Counted from the first letter of the stretch, positions 16,357 to 25,496 are shown. The stretch: DNA of 64,000 bases from Clostridium polyendosporum (GCF_018332455.1 NZ_BOPZ01000004.1:124001-188000); one strand, 5' to 3'. Notes: generated from the sequence alone by a model not told the origin. Translations and numbers: made by a program.

Positions 16357-17235
16357 ATGCACGAAATATCAATAAACCTACCTTACAAAGAGGTTGAAAA
16401 AACTATTGAAATACTTCAACTTAATGACTTTTATAATACATATTATAATGCACCCTTTGAAGTTACTACTGAAAAATATGGATATGGATATTTTGAGAAA
16501 AAAAATGAGAATATAAGCTTAAAGATAGTAATTGAAGGAAATAGACAGGAAGCTGAAAAACAACTTGAACTAATTAAAAAATTAATTGCAGCAAATAATT
16601 ATGAGATAAATAGCATTGAAACTACAAGCGATACAATTGAATTTGAGCCCATTGACTTAAAAAACGGTTGGTTCTTAGCCTCTCCACACTATGAATGTAA
16701 TCATAAAAAAAAGATTAATTTTATTCCTCAAGGAGCCTTTGGCACAGGGCTTCATGAAACTACCCAAGATTGTTTAAGGTTTATTCTAGATGAAAACTTT
16801 ATTGGCAAGAAAGTTCTAGATATAGGTACAGGTTCTGGAATTCTTTCTATAGGTGCTGCCCTAAAGGGAGCTGAAAAAGTTTTTGCGCTAGATATAAGAG
16901 ATGTTAGAGACGAAATAGAACTTAATGCTTCCCTTAATAGTATAGATAATATAGACGTTTTAGTTGGAAATGCCTTAAATGGAGAAATAACAATCAATGA
17001 ACGTTTTCAATGGATTTTTATTAATATAGGTGGAGAAGAAACTCAAATGTTTATGCCTCTTATAGCTTCTCATATAACTAGTGGTGGGAAGTTGTTATTA
17101 TCAGGACTTGTAGAATGGAGCTTTAATTCTGTAATAAATGAAGTAGAAAAATATAATTTTACTCTTATAAAAAAAGTACAAAGTAACGAATGGTGTACTG
17201 CTATCTTAATTGAAAACAAAGTGAATGGGAGTTAA
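16357..17235 (+). CDS. PrmA-like SAM-dependent methyltransferase
   Basis: A 292-residue protein resembling ribosomal protein L11 methyltransferase. The C-terminal Rossmann domain has motif I VLDIGTGSGILSIGAALKGA (about residues 151-170) and the PrmA block PQGAFGTGLHETTQDCL just before it. The substrate motif reads INIGGEE instead of the usual NIxA-type sequence, and the N-terminal domain is divergent. The housekeeping prmA of clostridia usually sits beside dnaJ, which is absent here, so this is probably a paralogue with another protein substrate. The ATG has an AAGGAGG ribosome site. Confidence 0.7.
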   Translation: MHEISINLPYKEVEKTIEILQLNDFYNTYYNAPFEVTTEKYGYGYFEKKNENISLKIVIEGNRQEAEKQLELIKKLIAANNYEINSIETTSDTIEFEPIDLKNGWFLASPHYECNHKKKINFIPQGAFGTGLHETTQDCLRFILDENFIGKKVLDIGTGSGILSIGAALKGAEKVFALDIRDVRDEIELNASLNSIDNIDVLVGNALNGEITINERFQWIFINIGGEETQMFMPLIASHITSGGKLLLSGLVEWSFNSVINEVEKYNFTLIKKVQSNEWCTAILIENKVNGS

Positions 17236-17257
17236 ACCTATTCACTTTTAGTCTTTT
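17218..17257 (+). terminator. terminator of the PrmA-like gene
   Basis: AAAGTGAAT ... ATTCACTTT (17218-17229 with 17237-17248, one mismatch) overlaps the stop codon and is followed by TAGTCTTTTT. Confidence 0.75.
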
Positions 17258-17588
17258 TATCTAAGTTAATAGTTCTTAGGTCCAATAAATTCCCCCTAAC
17301 ACTACGGTATATCTTTCCAAATATTCAAGACAGTTTATTGTTTGAACAAATAACGTTTTGCTTATACTAAGAACAAAGCAATATATTTTTTGATAATTAG
17401 TTAAATCCTTACTCTGTTATTTACAGTTTTATGATTAGTTTTTCAAATCAACTTTATATTTCTTAAGTTTACATTTTTTAACTTTACTATTTTAATACAT
17501 TTAATATTATGCTATAATACTACTACTAGTTTACTACATTGTAATATTATGGACTAATAGATAACTTTAAGGAAAAGGAGCTAACAAT
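17236..17588. other. intergenic region, AT-rich, with promoter for the next gene
   Basis: Apart from the terminator at the left and the promoter at the right end I see no gene or repeat in this 353-base stretch. Confidence 0.5.
17510..17518 (+). promoter_or_regulatory. extended -10 promoter element
   Basis: TGCTATAAT at 17510-17518 matches the extended -10 consensus (TGnTATAAT). No good -35 box is visible. The start codon of the downstream gene is 70 bases away. Confidence 0.5.
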
Positions 17589-17999
17589 ATGAGTTTAAAA
17601 GAAAGACTTTCTAAATATTATACCGAATCTTATATAAAAAAATATGGGGATAGAATGGCACAAATTCAAGGTACAGTAATTTCAGCTAAAGTTGAAGAAA
17701 AGACTATTCTTTGGATTTTTCACAAGGTTACTGCAACCTTAATAGTTAGACCTGAAAGAAGTAAAGCTGTTATTAAATGTGTTTATAACAAGAATAGATG
17801 GTTTAAAAAACCTCAATTTATTCAAGTTAATCAAGGGCATAATGTTATGATTCAAGGTCTAAAAGGTAAAAAAGGTAAAGAAAATCGAGAAATAATTCAA
17901 ATAATGAATGTTCTAAACTTAACCACAAAAAAGGACTTAATACCAGTAGATCATTCTCAAATAAAAAAGGCAAAACAACAAGTAATGAGAACAAAATAG
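17589..17999 (+). CDS. unknown basic protein, possible OB-like fold
   Basis: A 136-residue, strongly basic soluble protein. The middle (MAQIQGTVISAKVEEKTILW, then ATLIVRPERSKAVIKCVY, then GHNVMIQGLKGKKGKENREI) has alternating strands that could form an OB-like barrel; this is my reading of the pattern, not a family match. Lys/Arg-rich ends suggest nucleic-acid or ribosome contact. The ATG has an AAGGAAAAGGAG ribosome site. It is monocistronic with its own promoter and terminator and faces the convergent P-type ATPase gene. I recognise no family and assign no function. Confidence 0.6.
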   Translation: MSLKERLSKYYTESYIKKYGDRMAQIQGTVISAKVEEKTILWIFHKVTATLIVRPERSKAVIKCVYNKNRWFKKPQFIQVNQGHNVMIQGLKGKKGKENREIIQIMNVLNLTTKKDLIPVDHSQIKKAKQQVMRTK

Positions 18000-18018
18000 C
18001 ATAAAGATTAATAATAAA

Positions 18019-18058
18019 AGTGATATTCTATATTTAAAGAATATCACTTCTTTATTTG
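18019..18058 (+). terminator. terminator of the basic unknown gene
   Basis: Perfect 11-bp stem AGTGATATTCT / AGAATATCACT (18019-18029, 18038-18048); the tail TCTTTATTTG is formed by the following core repeat. Confidence 0.85.
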
Positions 18059-18114
18059 TTGTCATTTCACCAAGGAAATAAAGCTAAAAGTTAGTAGGCT
18101 GAATCCTACTAACT
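18053..18114 (-). repeat. core repeat copy 6 with the P-ATPase gene terminator
   Basis: An inverted core (TTGTCATTTCACCAAGGAAA) lies exactly between two convergent terminators. On its right a perfect 10-bp hairpin AGTTAGTAGG / CCTACTAACT (18089-18098, 18105-18114) terminates the P-type ATPase gene on the minus strand, with tail TTTTAG from the core. Confidence 0.75.
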
Positions 18115-18120
18115 CTTATA

Positions 18121-20667
18121 TTACTTTACTTTTATATAAAGATATACACTATTAATTAGTGCTATAGTTCCTGAGAAGAATAATACTATTAACCATTGAC
18201 CAATAGTTAAAGCTGTAGTATGGAATATTTTACTTAGAAACGGTACGTAAAGTATTAAACATAACATAGTTATAGAGGTGCAAACAGCTATAACTAAATA
18301 AGGGTTTGTTAGGAATTTTATTTCAAAGATAGAATGTCTTTCAGACCTGCATTCAAAAACATGGATTAACTGTGACATAACTAGTGTACTCAATGCCAAT
18401 GTTCTAGATGTATTCAAATCAAACCCAAAATGAATTCCTACTAAAAAAGATAATAACGTGCAAACACCTATTAAGGAACCCCTAACCATTATTTTTTCTG
18501 TTAGTCCCCTAGAAAAAACACTTTCAGTCTTTTCTCTAGGCTTTTGCTTCATTATATCTTTATCCGCAGGATCTACCCCTAGCGCTATAGCTGGAAGACC
18601 GTCAGTGGCTAAATTAACGAATAATATCTGTATAGGTGCTAATGGAGTTGGAAGATAAAAAATTGAAGCTAAAAACATGGTTAGTACTTCTCCAAGATTA
18701 CAAGAAAGAAGATATCTTATAAACTTTCTTATATTAGAATAAATTGTTCTTCCTTCTTCCACTGCAGCAACTATAGTTGCAAAATTATCATCCATAAGTA
18801 TCATGGAAGATGCTTCTTTAGTTACATCTGTTCCTGATACCCCCATAGATACTCCTATATCTGCTTCCTTTATCGCAGGAGCATCATTAACGCCATCACC
18901 AGTCATTGCAACTATGTTACTGTTCTTTTTAAAGGCTTTTACTATCCTTAATTTATGGCTTGGACTTACTCTTGCAAAAACCCTGGTCTTTTGTACCTTT
19001 GAGAAAAGTTCCTTATCACTTATAACTTCAATCTCTTCACCAGTCATAACCTGGTCTATAGTGTTACAAATATTTAATTCCTTTGCAATAGCATAAGCTG
19101 TATTTTTATGATCTCCTGTTATCATTATTGGTTTTATACCAGCAAGGCGACATCTCAACACTGCATCTTTAACCTCTGGTCTAGGTGGATCTATAATCCC
19201 CGCAACTCCAATAAATATTAAGTTTTTCTCTAAATCTTCTCCTCTTTCTAAGTTTGAATCTTTGTAAGCCGCTGCTAGACATCTCAAAGCCCTATTAGAC
19301 ATAGCTTCAACAAAAGATATTATTTGTTTCTTTTTTTGGTAAGTAAGAGTTTTAACCTTTCCTTCTTCATATATATGGGAACATCTTTCCAAAAGTCTTT
19401 CTGGTGCCCCTTTTATATAACAGGTTTCTTTTCCATTCTCTTTTACTATAACACTCATCATCTTTCTTGATGAATCAAAAGGTATATCATACACCCTATG
19501 AGACATACTTAAAAAACCTCTTAATGCGCCAATTTCTCTAAAGAAAAGTTTTATTAAAGCTGTTTCTGTAGGATCACCATAGAGAGCCTTTTCTACATCC
19601 TTTTCTCCAAAATTATAATTGGTATCATTACAAAACACAAAAGCTCTTGCAAGCATTGGATTAGACGGAAGTTTTTCTTGATTAACATTATAAATCCTTT
19701 CATTCATATAAACTTCTTTAACAGTCATCTTATTCTGAGTTAAAGTTCCTGTTTTATCACTACATATTACTGATGTACATCCTAAAGTTTCGACTGCAGG
19801 TAACTTTCTTACTAAAGCATTTCTCTTAAGCATTCTTGAAACTCCGAGAGCTAGGGAAACAGTTACTATAGCTGGAAGTCCCTCTGGTATTGCAGCTACT
19901 GCAAGACTTACTCCTAAAAGAAACATTTCTGCTAAATCATTTCCTCTTAAAATACCTAACGCTGTTACTACTGCACATATACCAAGACAGATAAACACTA
20001 GAACTTTACCTAGGGATTCTAATCTTTCCTTTAAAGGAGATTTTTCTTCTTCTATATTTTGTAGAAGATTAGCTATATTTCCCATTTCTGTTTTCATGCC
20101 CACTTGAGTGACTTTTATAAGACCTTTTCCTTTTAAAACTGTAGTTCCCATATAAAGGTTACTTTCCTTTTTGCCTAGCCCTTTATTGACACCTACAGAC
20201 TCGCCAGTAAGAAGGGATTCATCTACCATTAGTGAATTACATTGGACCAGCTCACCATCAGCAGGTACTCTATCGCCTGACTCAAGAATTATAATATCTC
20301 CTAAAGTTAAATTCTTTGCGCTAATTACTTGTACATTACCATCTCTATATACTTTACATGTAGGCGCAGCTAATGATTTTAATGCTTCTAGAGATTTTTC
20401 TGTTTTAAATTCTTGAATAAAACCTAAAATACCATTAATAATAATAATAATTAATATAGTAATAGCATCTGCCTTTTCTCCCATCAGTCCCGAGATCACT
20501 GTTGCTGTCATAAGTACCCAGACCATAAAATCATTAAATTGAGAGAAAAATATTATAATAGGTGATACCCTCTTTTTGTGACTTAATTCATTTAATCCAA
20601 AAGTTTTCAGTCTTCTTTCAGCTTCTGCAGTTGAAAGTCCTCTTACAAGTTCCTTTTCCTGTATCAC
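18121..20667 (-). CDS. calcium-type P-type cation ATPase
   Basis: An 848-residue P2-type ATPase of the Ca2+ pump group. In order: N-terminal cation ATPase domain, actuator TGES motif (MVDESLLTGESVG), the M4 ion-site motif PEGLPAIVTVSLALG, the phosphorylation site DKTGTLTQNKMT (Asp near residue 303), the nucleotide-binding domain with KGAPERLLERC, then TGD, GDGVNDAPAIKEADIG and the C-terminal membrane helices. It exports Ca2+, or possibly Mn2+, at the cytoplasmic membrane. The GTG start at 20665-20667 has an AAAGGAGG ribosome site. It is divergent from the pyrophosphatase gene. No yybP-type leader is recognised. Confidence 0.93.
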   Translation of the reverse strand: MIQEKELVRGLSTAEAERRLKTFGLNELSHKKRVSPIIIFFSQFNDFMVWVLMTATVISGLMGEKADAITILIIIIINGILGFIQEFKTEKSLEALKSLAAPTCKVYRDGNVQVISAKNLTLGDIIILESGDRVPADGELVQCNSLMVDESLLTGESVGVNKGLGKKESNLYMGTTVLKGKGLIKVTQVGMKTEMGNIANLLQNIEEEKSPLKERLESLGKVLVFICLGICAVVTALGILRGNDLAEMFLLGVSLAVAAIPEGLPAIVTVSLALGVSRMLKRNALVRKLPAVETLGCTSVICSDKTGTLTQNKMTVKEVYMNERIYNVNQEKLPSNPMLARAFVFCNDTNYNFGEKDVEKALYGDPTETALIKLFFREIGALRGFLSMSHRVYDIPFDSSRKMMSVIVKENGKETCYIKGAPERLLERCSHIYEEGKVKTLTYQKKKQIISFVEAMSNRALRCLAAAYKDSNLERGEDLEKNLIFIGVAGIIDPPRPEVKDAVLRCRLAGIKPIMITGDHKNTAYAIAKELNICNTIDQVMTGEEIEVISDKELFSKVQKTRVFARVSPSHKLRIVKAFKKNSNIVAMTGDGVNDAPAIKEADIGVSMGVSGTDVTKEASSMILMDDNFATIVAAVEEGRTIYSNIRKFIRYLLSCNLGEVLTMFLASIFYLPTPLAPIQILFVNLATDGLPAIALGVDPADKDIMKQKPREKTESVFSRGLTEKIMVRGSLIGVCTLLSFLVGIHFGFDLNTSRTLALSTLVMSQLIHVFECRSERHSIFEIKFLTNPYLVIAVCTSITMLCLILYVPFLSKIFHTTALTIGQWLIVLFFSGTIALINSVYLYIKVK

Positions 20668-20972
20668 GCTAGTTCCTCCTTTATCTATAAAATATCTATA
20701 GTAATATATGTGGACATGTTTTCTCTTAGAACTTCTTTACATTAACTAAAACTAAGGAAGAAATTCTAATTAATATGGAATATAATACTTAATTTTCTAA
20801 CAATATACTATATTTCCTAAAATATTATGATTTTGGAAAGGTAATCGTTTTAATGATAAGTTTAAGATTCTTTACTTTTGTATAAAATGTTATTATAAGC
20901 TTTACATTTACTAATATAGCATTTAGAATATATTCTGTATAACTAAAATAGCTAATAAGGAGGATACTGTCA
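20668..20972. other. divergent promoter region
   Basis: A 305-base AT-rich gap between the P-type ATPase gene (minus) and the pyrophosphatase gene (plus). A weak plus-strand promoter (TTTACT, 17 bases, TATAAG) can be drawn near 20873-20901. No repeat, RNA or gene is seen. Confidence 0.4.
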
Positions 20973-22613
20973 GTGAAGGACATTATATACGTTACTGGTC
21001 ATAAAAACCCTGATTCTGACTCAATATGTGCTGCTATTGCTTATGCTGAATTTAAGAATAAAACTGGAAATGTTCCAGCAGTACCTGTTAGACTTGGAGA
21101 ATTAAATCAAGAAACTCAATTCGTTCTTGATTATTTTAAAGTAGAAAAGCCACAGTTCTTAGAAACAGTTAAATTAAAGGTTGAGGATTTAGAATTTGAT
21201 AAGGTAGAATCTGTTGCTTCAGAAGCTTCACTAAAACAAGCTTGGAATGTTATGAAACAAAGCAATGTAAAATCCCTTCCAGTTGTTGATAGTCATAAAC
21301 ATTTAATTGGTGTTTTATCAACTGCAAACTTAACTTCAAGTTACATGGACATTTGGGACAACTGTATTCTAGGAAAGAGTAATACATCAATCGAAAACAT
21401 AATTGATGCACTTTCTGCTGAAGAACAATATATAAATAGAAATAAAGAGAGTTTTTCTGGTAAAATTGTTGTTGCAGCAATGCAACCAGAAACAATGAGA
21501 GAAATAGTAATCAAGGAAGATATTGCTATTGTTGGAGATAGACCAGAAGCTCAAGAAGCTTTAATTGATATTAAGGTTTCTTTAATTATAGTAACTGGTT
21601 CTAATAAGATTAATGAAGCGTTAATTGAAAAAGCAAAAGAAAATGGAGTTTCTGTTATATCAACTCCTCATGATTCTTTTACTGCTTCAAGGCTTATAGT
21701 TCAATCAATACCAGTTGAATACGTAATGGCTAAAGAAAATCTTGTTTCATTCTCAATAGATGAACTAGCTGACGATATAAAAAAGGTAATGGCAGAAACT
21801 AGATATAGAAGCTATCCCGTATTAGATGAAGATAATAAAGTTGTTGGTACAATTTCAAGATACCACTTAATCTCAAATCATAAAAAGAAGGTTATCCAAG
21901 TTGACCACAATGAAAGAGCTCAATCTGTTCACGGATTAGAAGATGCTGAAATATTAGAGATTATAGATCATCATAGAGTTGCTGATATTCAAACTGGAAA
22001 TCCTATTTACTTTAGAAATGAACCATTAGGAAGTACATCAACAATAGTGGCTAAAACATTCTTTGAAAATGGAATTATTCCATCAAGAGAAATTGCTGGT
22101 TTACTTTGTAGTGCTATCATTTCTGATACATTATTATTTAGATCACCAACTTGCACTACTATTGATAAGGAAATCTGCTTAAAACTTGCTGAAATAGCAG
22201 GTATTGAAGTTGAATCTTATTCAAAAGAAATGTTTAAAGCTGGTACTTCATTGAAGGGTAAAACTGTTGACGAGATATTTAATCAAGACTATAAACCTTT
22301 TACAATTGAAGGAATTAAAATAGGTGTTGCTCAAGTTAACACTATGGATATAGAAGGATTCATGCCTCTTAAAGACGAAATGCTTGCTTATATGGAAAAG
22401 AAGGCTGAAGAAAGTGGACTTAAGATGATAATGCTTCTATTAACAGATATAATAAATGAAGGTTCACAAGTTTTAGTTGCAGGTAAAATGCCTGAAATAG
22501 CTGAAAAAACATTTAAGGTTACTCTAAAAGATAATACAGCATACTTACCTGGAGTGCTTTCAAGAAAGAAGCAAGTAGTTCCACCACTAACAAATACAAT
22601 AACATCGATGTAA
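20973..22613 (+). CDS. ppaC: manganese-dependent inorganic pyrophosphatase with CBS domains (family II)
   Basis: A 546-residue family II pyrophosphatase that hydrolyses PPi to phosphate. Domain order: DHH part with TGHKNPDSDSICAAIAYAEF (residues 6-25), first CBS (residues about 70-120), a DRTGG-like insert (to about 240), second CBS (about 250-305), the rest of DHH with EIIDHHRVADIQTG and SAIISDTLLFRSPT, and the DHHA2 domain ending in LSRKKQVVPPL. CBS-containing forms are known to be inhibited or activated by adenine nucleotides and diadenosine polyphosphates. The GTG start has TAAGGAGG upstream. It is monocistronic. Confidence 0.94.
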   Translation: MKDIIYVTGHKNPDSDSICAAIAYAEFKNKTGNVPAVPVRLGELNQETQFVLDYFKVEKPQFLETVKLKVEDLEFDKVESVASEASLKQAWNVMKQSNVKSLPVVDSHKHLIGVLSTANLTSSYMDIWDNCILGKSNTSIENIIDALSAEEQYINRNKESFSGKIVVAAMQPETMREIVIKEDIAIVGDRPEAQEALIDIKVSLIIVTGSNKINEALIEKAKENGVSVISTPHDSFTASRLIVQSIPVEYVMAKENLVSFSIDELADDIKKVMAETRYRSYPVLDEDNKVVGTISRYHLISNHKKKVIQVDHNERAQSVHGLEDAEILEIIDHHRVADIQTGNPIYFRNEPLGSTSTIVAKTFFENGIIPSREIAGLLCSAIISDTLLFRSPTCTTIDKEICLKLAEIAGIEVESYSKEMFKAGTSLKGKTVDEIFNQDYKPFTIEGIKIGVAQVNTMDIEGFMPLKDEMLAYMEKKAEESGLKMIMLLLTDIINEGSQVLVAGKMPEIAEKTFKVTLKDNTAYLPGVLSRKKQVVPPLTNTITSM

Positions 22614-22638
22614 AAAAACGCGACCAAGTCGCGTTTTT
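22614..22638. terminator. bidirectional terminator between ppaC and cheY
   Basis: Perfect 11-bp stem AAAAACGCGAC / GTCGCGTTTTT (22614-22624, 22628-22638) with A and T runs on both sides, one base after the ppaC stop. Confidence 0.9.
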
Positions 22639-22658
22639 AATTTTATACATATAATAAT

Positions 22659-23018
22659 TTAATCTAGAACTTTTGTTATTACCTCAAGTACTCTATCGGC
22701 TTGAAAGGGCTTAACTATAAAATCTCTTGCACCTGCTCTTATTGCATCTATAACCATACTTTGCTGTCCTATTGCACTACACATTATAATTTTAGCCTCT
22801 GAATCAAAATCCCTTATTTTCTTTACTGCTTCTATACCATCCATTTCAGGCATTATTATATCCATAGTAACAATATCTGGCCTTTTTTGCTTATACATTT
22901 CTATTGCTTTTATGCCATCAGTTGCTTCCCCTACAACTTCAAATCCATTCTTCTCTAATATATCTTTTATCATCATTCGCATAAATACTGCATCGTCTAC
23001 AACCAATACTTTAGCCAT
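22659..23018 (-). CDS. cheY: CheY-like single-domain response regulator
   Basis: A 119-residue receiver domain. It has the acidic pair VVDDAVFMR, phosphoacceptor Asp in DIVTMDIIMPEMDG (about residue 54), Ser/Thr switch residue in IIMCSAIGQ and Lys in FIVKPFQADR. No output domain is present. It lies 28 bases downstream of a truncated CheA-like gene, so the pair is likely one transcript. Since the partner lacks a kinase domain, phosphate must come from another kinase. Role in motility or another output is open; no flagellar gene is nearby. Start ATG with GGGGGG. Confidence 0.92.
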   Translation of the reverse strand: MAKVLVVDDAVFMRMMIKDILEKNGFEVVGEATDGIKAIEMYKQKRPDIVTMDIIMPEMDGIEAVKKIRDFDSEAKIIMCSAIGQQSMVIDAIRAGARDFIVKPFQADRVLEVITKVLD

Positions 23019-23046
23019 TTTTAATATCCCCCCAAGTGAATTATAC

Positions 23047-23874
23047 CTATAAAACTGAATACTTTCTCTTCGGAAATATGCCTATCTCAGTAACTAAATC
23101 TTTAAGATCTAATGTAGTTTTTTCTAACTGTTCTAAAGTTTCATTAAGTTCTTGAAGTTTATAATCATTGCTTATCTTCTCTAACCTCATTTTATACATA
23201 ATAAGCTGCGAAGCCATATCCATAATACTATCTAGTCTTTTTGAATCAACACTTACCAATTGAGTAGACTTCTTTAATTGATTATTATTTCTTTTTTCAT
23301 TATCATTTAATGTATTTATGAAAGGTATTACTTCATCAATCCTCTTATTCTCTACCTTCTTTTCACTTTCATCTCCAAAATAACCTCCAATTTCTTCTAC
23401 AAAAACCTTATCAACTTCTGAAATGTTATCTACTATTTTCTCAATATCTAAAGGTTCTAAAGTAGTTATTACAAGAAGTTCCATTGAAAAATCAAAATTT
23501 TCATATTCTATATCTTCAGCAGCTGGATATGATTTAATTATTTCTCCATACTCTTCTAAATTCTTAAAAATTACAAAAGCTCTTGCCGATTTTAGCAGGG
23601 TATTTTTATTAAGATCTATTTTAACTCCTATAGCCTTAAACCCTTTTTGCTTAGCTTTCTTTATTATATTAGTATCATACTCATTTATATCCATTAGGAA
23701 ATTATCGTCTTTAATATCTATCTCTTTTCTATCTACTTGTTTTTTCTTTAGTATAAGGCCATCGATACCTATATCATTTTGTGGTTGTTCTAAAGCTAAC
23801 AATATTTTATTTAACACATGTAATTTATCAATGGACTCTTCTGAAAGCATTGAAATATATTGAGATTTGCCCAT
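23047..23874 (-). CDS. CheA-like protein reduced to P2- and P3-like domains
   Basis: About 275 residues related to CheA. Residues about 65-160 (KAIGVKIDLNKNTLLKSARA ... VFVEEIGGYFG) resemble the P2 CheY-binding domain. Residues about 200-265 (VDSKRLDSIMDMASQLIMYK, then TTLDLKDLVTEIGIFP) match the P3 dimerisation helices up to the point where the kinase domain normally begins. No P1 phosphorylatable His helix, no ATP-binding N/G boxes and no CheW-like P5 are present. The gene ends cleanly 28 bases before cheY, so it looks like a deletion product rather than a frameshift. I start at ATG 23872-23874, six bases after GGGGGG; an upstream GTG at 23898 has no site. Confidence 0.75.
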   Translation of the reverse strand: MGKSQYISMLSEESIDKLHVLNKILLALEQPQNDIGIDGLILKKKQVDRKEIDIKDDNFLMDINEYDTNIIKKAKQKGFKAIGVKIDLNKNTLLKSARAFVIFKNLEEYGEIIKSYPAAEDIEYENFDFSMELLVITTLEPLDIEKIVDNISEVDKVFVEEIGGYFGDESEKKVENKRIDEVIPFINTLNDNEKRNNNQLKKSTQLVSVDSKRLDSIMDMASQLIMYKMRLEKISNDYKLQELNETLEQLEKTTLDLKDLVTEIGIFPKRKYSVL

Positions 23875-24047
23875 ATTGTTCCCCCCATAACTCCTCACTA
23901 CTATTTATACCGTTAAAAATATTATTTATATCTTACATTATATCTACCAAAAAAATCCTTACAGCATTAAGTATACCATATTAAACATTAACTTCAATTT
24001 ATTTTTAGTAAAAAAATGTAATTTTTTTTAACATAAATGAAATCGAA

Positions 24048-24087
24048 AAAAGCTAACCAAACATCAAGTCTACTCAGCTTTTTTCAC
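24048..24087. terminator. probable bidirectional terminator with degenerate core repeat
   Basis: AAAAAAGCT and AGCTTTTTT (about 24048-24056 and 24076-24085) form a 9-bp stem, followed to the right by a degenerate core ending AATAACAGCAAATAA near 24112-24117. It lies between the CheA-like and aminotransferase genes. Confidence 0.5.
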
Positions 24088-24193
24088 ATTCAACTTAGTA
24101 GAATAACAGCAAATAAATCTAACCTTTAGTAAAGTTCAGAAAAACATAAAATCTCAATACCTCTAAAATTTTAAATTTAATTATGTTTATTTA

Positions 24194-25027
24194 TTAAAAG
24201 TTGTTCTTTCTAATTTCAATATAATTATTAATATTCTTATCATATAATTTCATAAGCTTCAAAATTAAATCATTACTACTTGAATTAAAATTTATTTTAT
24301 CAACAGCACATATTGGTAAAATTTTAGGTGAAGTACCTGTAATAAATAAACCATCAAAACTACACATTGTCTTATAACTAATCTTATCTTCAATTATTTT
24401 AATATTATTATCTATGCATAAATCAATCACAGTACTACGAGTTACTCCTGGAAGTACATCATGTAATGGAGATGTAAAAACCTCATTATTCTTAACCATA
24501 AATATGTTTGATCTGCTTCCTTCAGTAACAAATCCATTTCTGTCAACTAAAATAGCCTCATAAACGTTATTTGCTTTAATTGCTTGATTTACAGCTTCTC
24601 TAAAATTACCATTTATTATCTTTGCATTTGGATTTTGTCTTTCACCAAAATACAATATGGTCTTTACTCCTTCATCATATTCTTGCTCCGAAGGATATGA
24701 ATGCTTAACAAAATAAATCATTAGATGTTTCTCTTCACTATATGAATCAATTATTAACTTTATATTTCCCGTACTCGTATTATTCACTTCAATTAACTTA
24801 TTAATATGTTTTTTAATTTCATCCTCTGTATACTTTAAAGTTTTATTTATAATTTTAAAAGAGTTTTCCATTCTTTTTAGATGTCTCTCTAAAAATAATG
24901 GTATACCATCTATTACCCTTAAAACTTCATAAACTACTCCATTCTTTAGAAGTATATTATCATTAAATTCTCCTTTATCTTTAACTACTCCATTTTCAAT
25001 ATATTTTTCGTTATGACATTCATTCAT
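24194..25027 (-). CDS. class IV (fold type IV) PLP aminotransferase
   Basis: A 277-residue member of the branched-chain aminotransferase / aminodeoxychorismate lyase / D-amino-acid transaminase superfamily. Features are the N-terminal LLKNGVVYEVLRVIDGIPLF (substrate-loop Arg region), ERHLKRMENSFKI, the Lys of NPNAKIINGNFREAVNQA as likely PLP lysine, and the cofactor-phosphate block VTEGSRSNIFMVKN followed by PLHDVLPGVTRSTVI. The subtype cannot be fixed from sequence. A lyase in folate synthesis or a D-amino-acid transaminase are both possible; no pab or ilv genes are adjacent. The ATG has GAGGTG upstream. It is monocistronic. Confidence 0.85.
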   Translation of the reverse strand: MNECHNEKYIENGVVKDKGEFNDNILLKNGVVYEVLRVIDGIPLFLERHLKRMENSFKIINKTLKYTEDEIKKHINKLIEVNNTSTGNIKLIIDSYSEEKHLMIYFVKHSYPSEQEYDEGVKTILYFGERQNPNAKIINGNFREAVNQAIKANNVYEAILVDRNGFVTEGSRSNIFMVKNNEVFTSPLHDVLPGVTRSTVIDLCIDNNIKIIEDKISYKTMCSFDGLFITGTSPKILPICAVDKINFNSSSNDLILKLMKLYDKNINNYIEIRKNNF

Positions 25028-25094
25028 TTATTACACCTCTATTTCCTTAATTGTTATTTTAGTAAAGATAAATAACTTCAATCCTTATAATATA

Positions 25095-25127
25095 AAAAGA
25101 CGGGTAGTCGCTTACCCGCCTCGTCTT
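25095..25127. terminator. bidirectional terminator downstream of the DUF1292 gene
   Basis: AGACGGGTA pairs with TACCCG and GTCT in an imperfect stem, flanked by AAAAA on the left and CTTTTTTT on the right. It ends the DUF1292 transcript on the minus strand. Confidence 0.75.
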
Positions 25128-25137
25128 ACTTTTTTTA

Positions 25138-25488
25138 TTATTGAGCTAATTCAGTCTCGTAGTACTTAGTTACCTTATCAAATTCTTCATCATCAGGAAT
25201 TACAAGTTCTCCTTGTTCTCCTTCTGATCTAAATAGGTAAACTGATCCATCATCTGGATTTTGAACTAGAACATATTCCTTATCATCGTGTTCAAAAGCA
25301 TCTATAACTTCACAAGAAACTACATTTCCATTTTCATCTTCAAGATCCACTACAAAAGATTCATGTTCATGTTCTCCGCATCCGCATCCATCATCACCAT
25401 GATCTCCACATCCACATGTATTTTCCTTTTCTTCATTATGTCCGCAGTTACAACCGCCTTCGCAACCATTTAATTCTTTATCTAACAT
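25138..25488 (-). CDS. DUF1292 protein with Cys/His-rich N-terminus
   Basis: The C-terminal 75 residues match DUF1292 (FVVDLEDENGNVVSCEVIDA, then KEYVLVQNPDDGSVYLFR), a small acidic domain common in Firmicutes, often near ruvX/alaS. The N-terminal 40 residues hold many Cys and His (NGCEGGCNCGH, TCGCGDHGDDGCGCGEHEH), suggesting metal binding. I choose the ATG at 25486-25488 (MLDKELNG). A TTG at 25501-25503 would add MCGKC and has an in-frame stop just upstream. The strong GAGGAGGTG site is 36 bases from this ATG, with a hairpin between them, a layout shared with spoIIAA. Function unknown. Confidence 0.8.
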   Translation of the reverse strand: MLDKELNGCEGGCNCGHNEEKENTCGCGDHGDDGCGCGEHEHESFVVDLEDENGNVVSCEVIDAFEHDDKEYVLVQNPDDGSVYLFRSEGEQGELVIPDDEEFDKVTKYYETELAQ

Positions 25489-25496
25489 ACACTTTC

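Noticed and set aside
20668-20972. Possible Mn-sensing (yybP-type) riboswitch before the P-type ATPase gene
   Set aside because: Such pumps often carry one, but none of the conserved loop sequences could be found in the leader.
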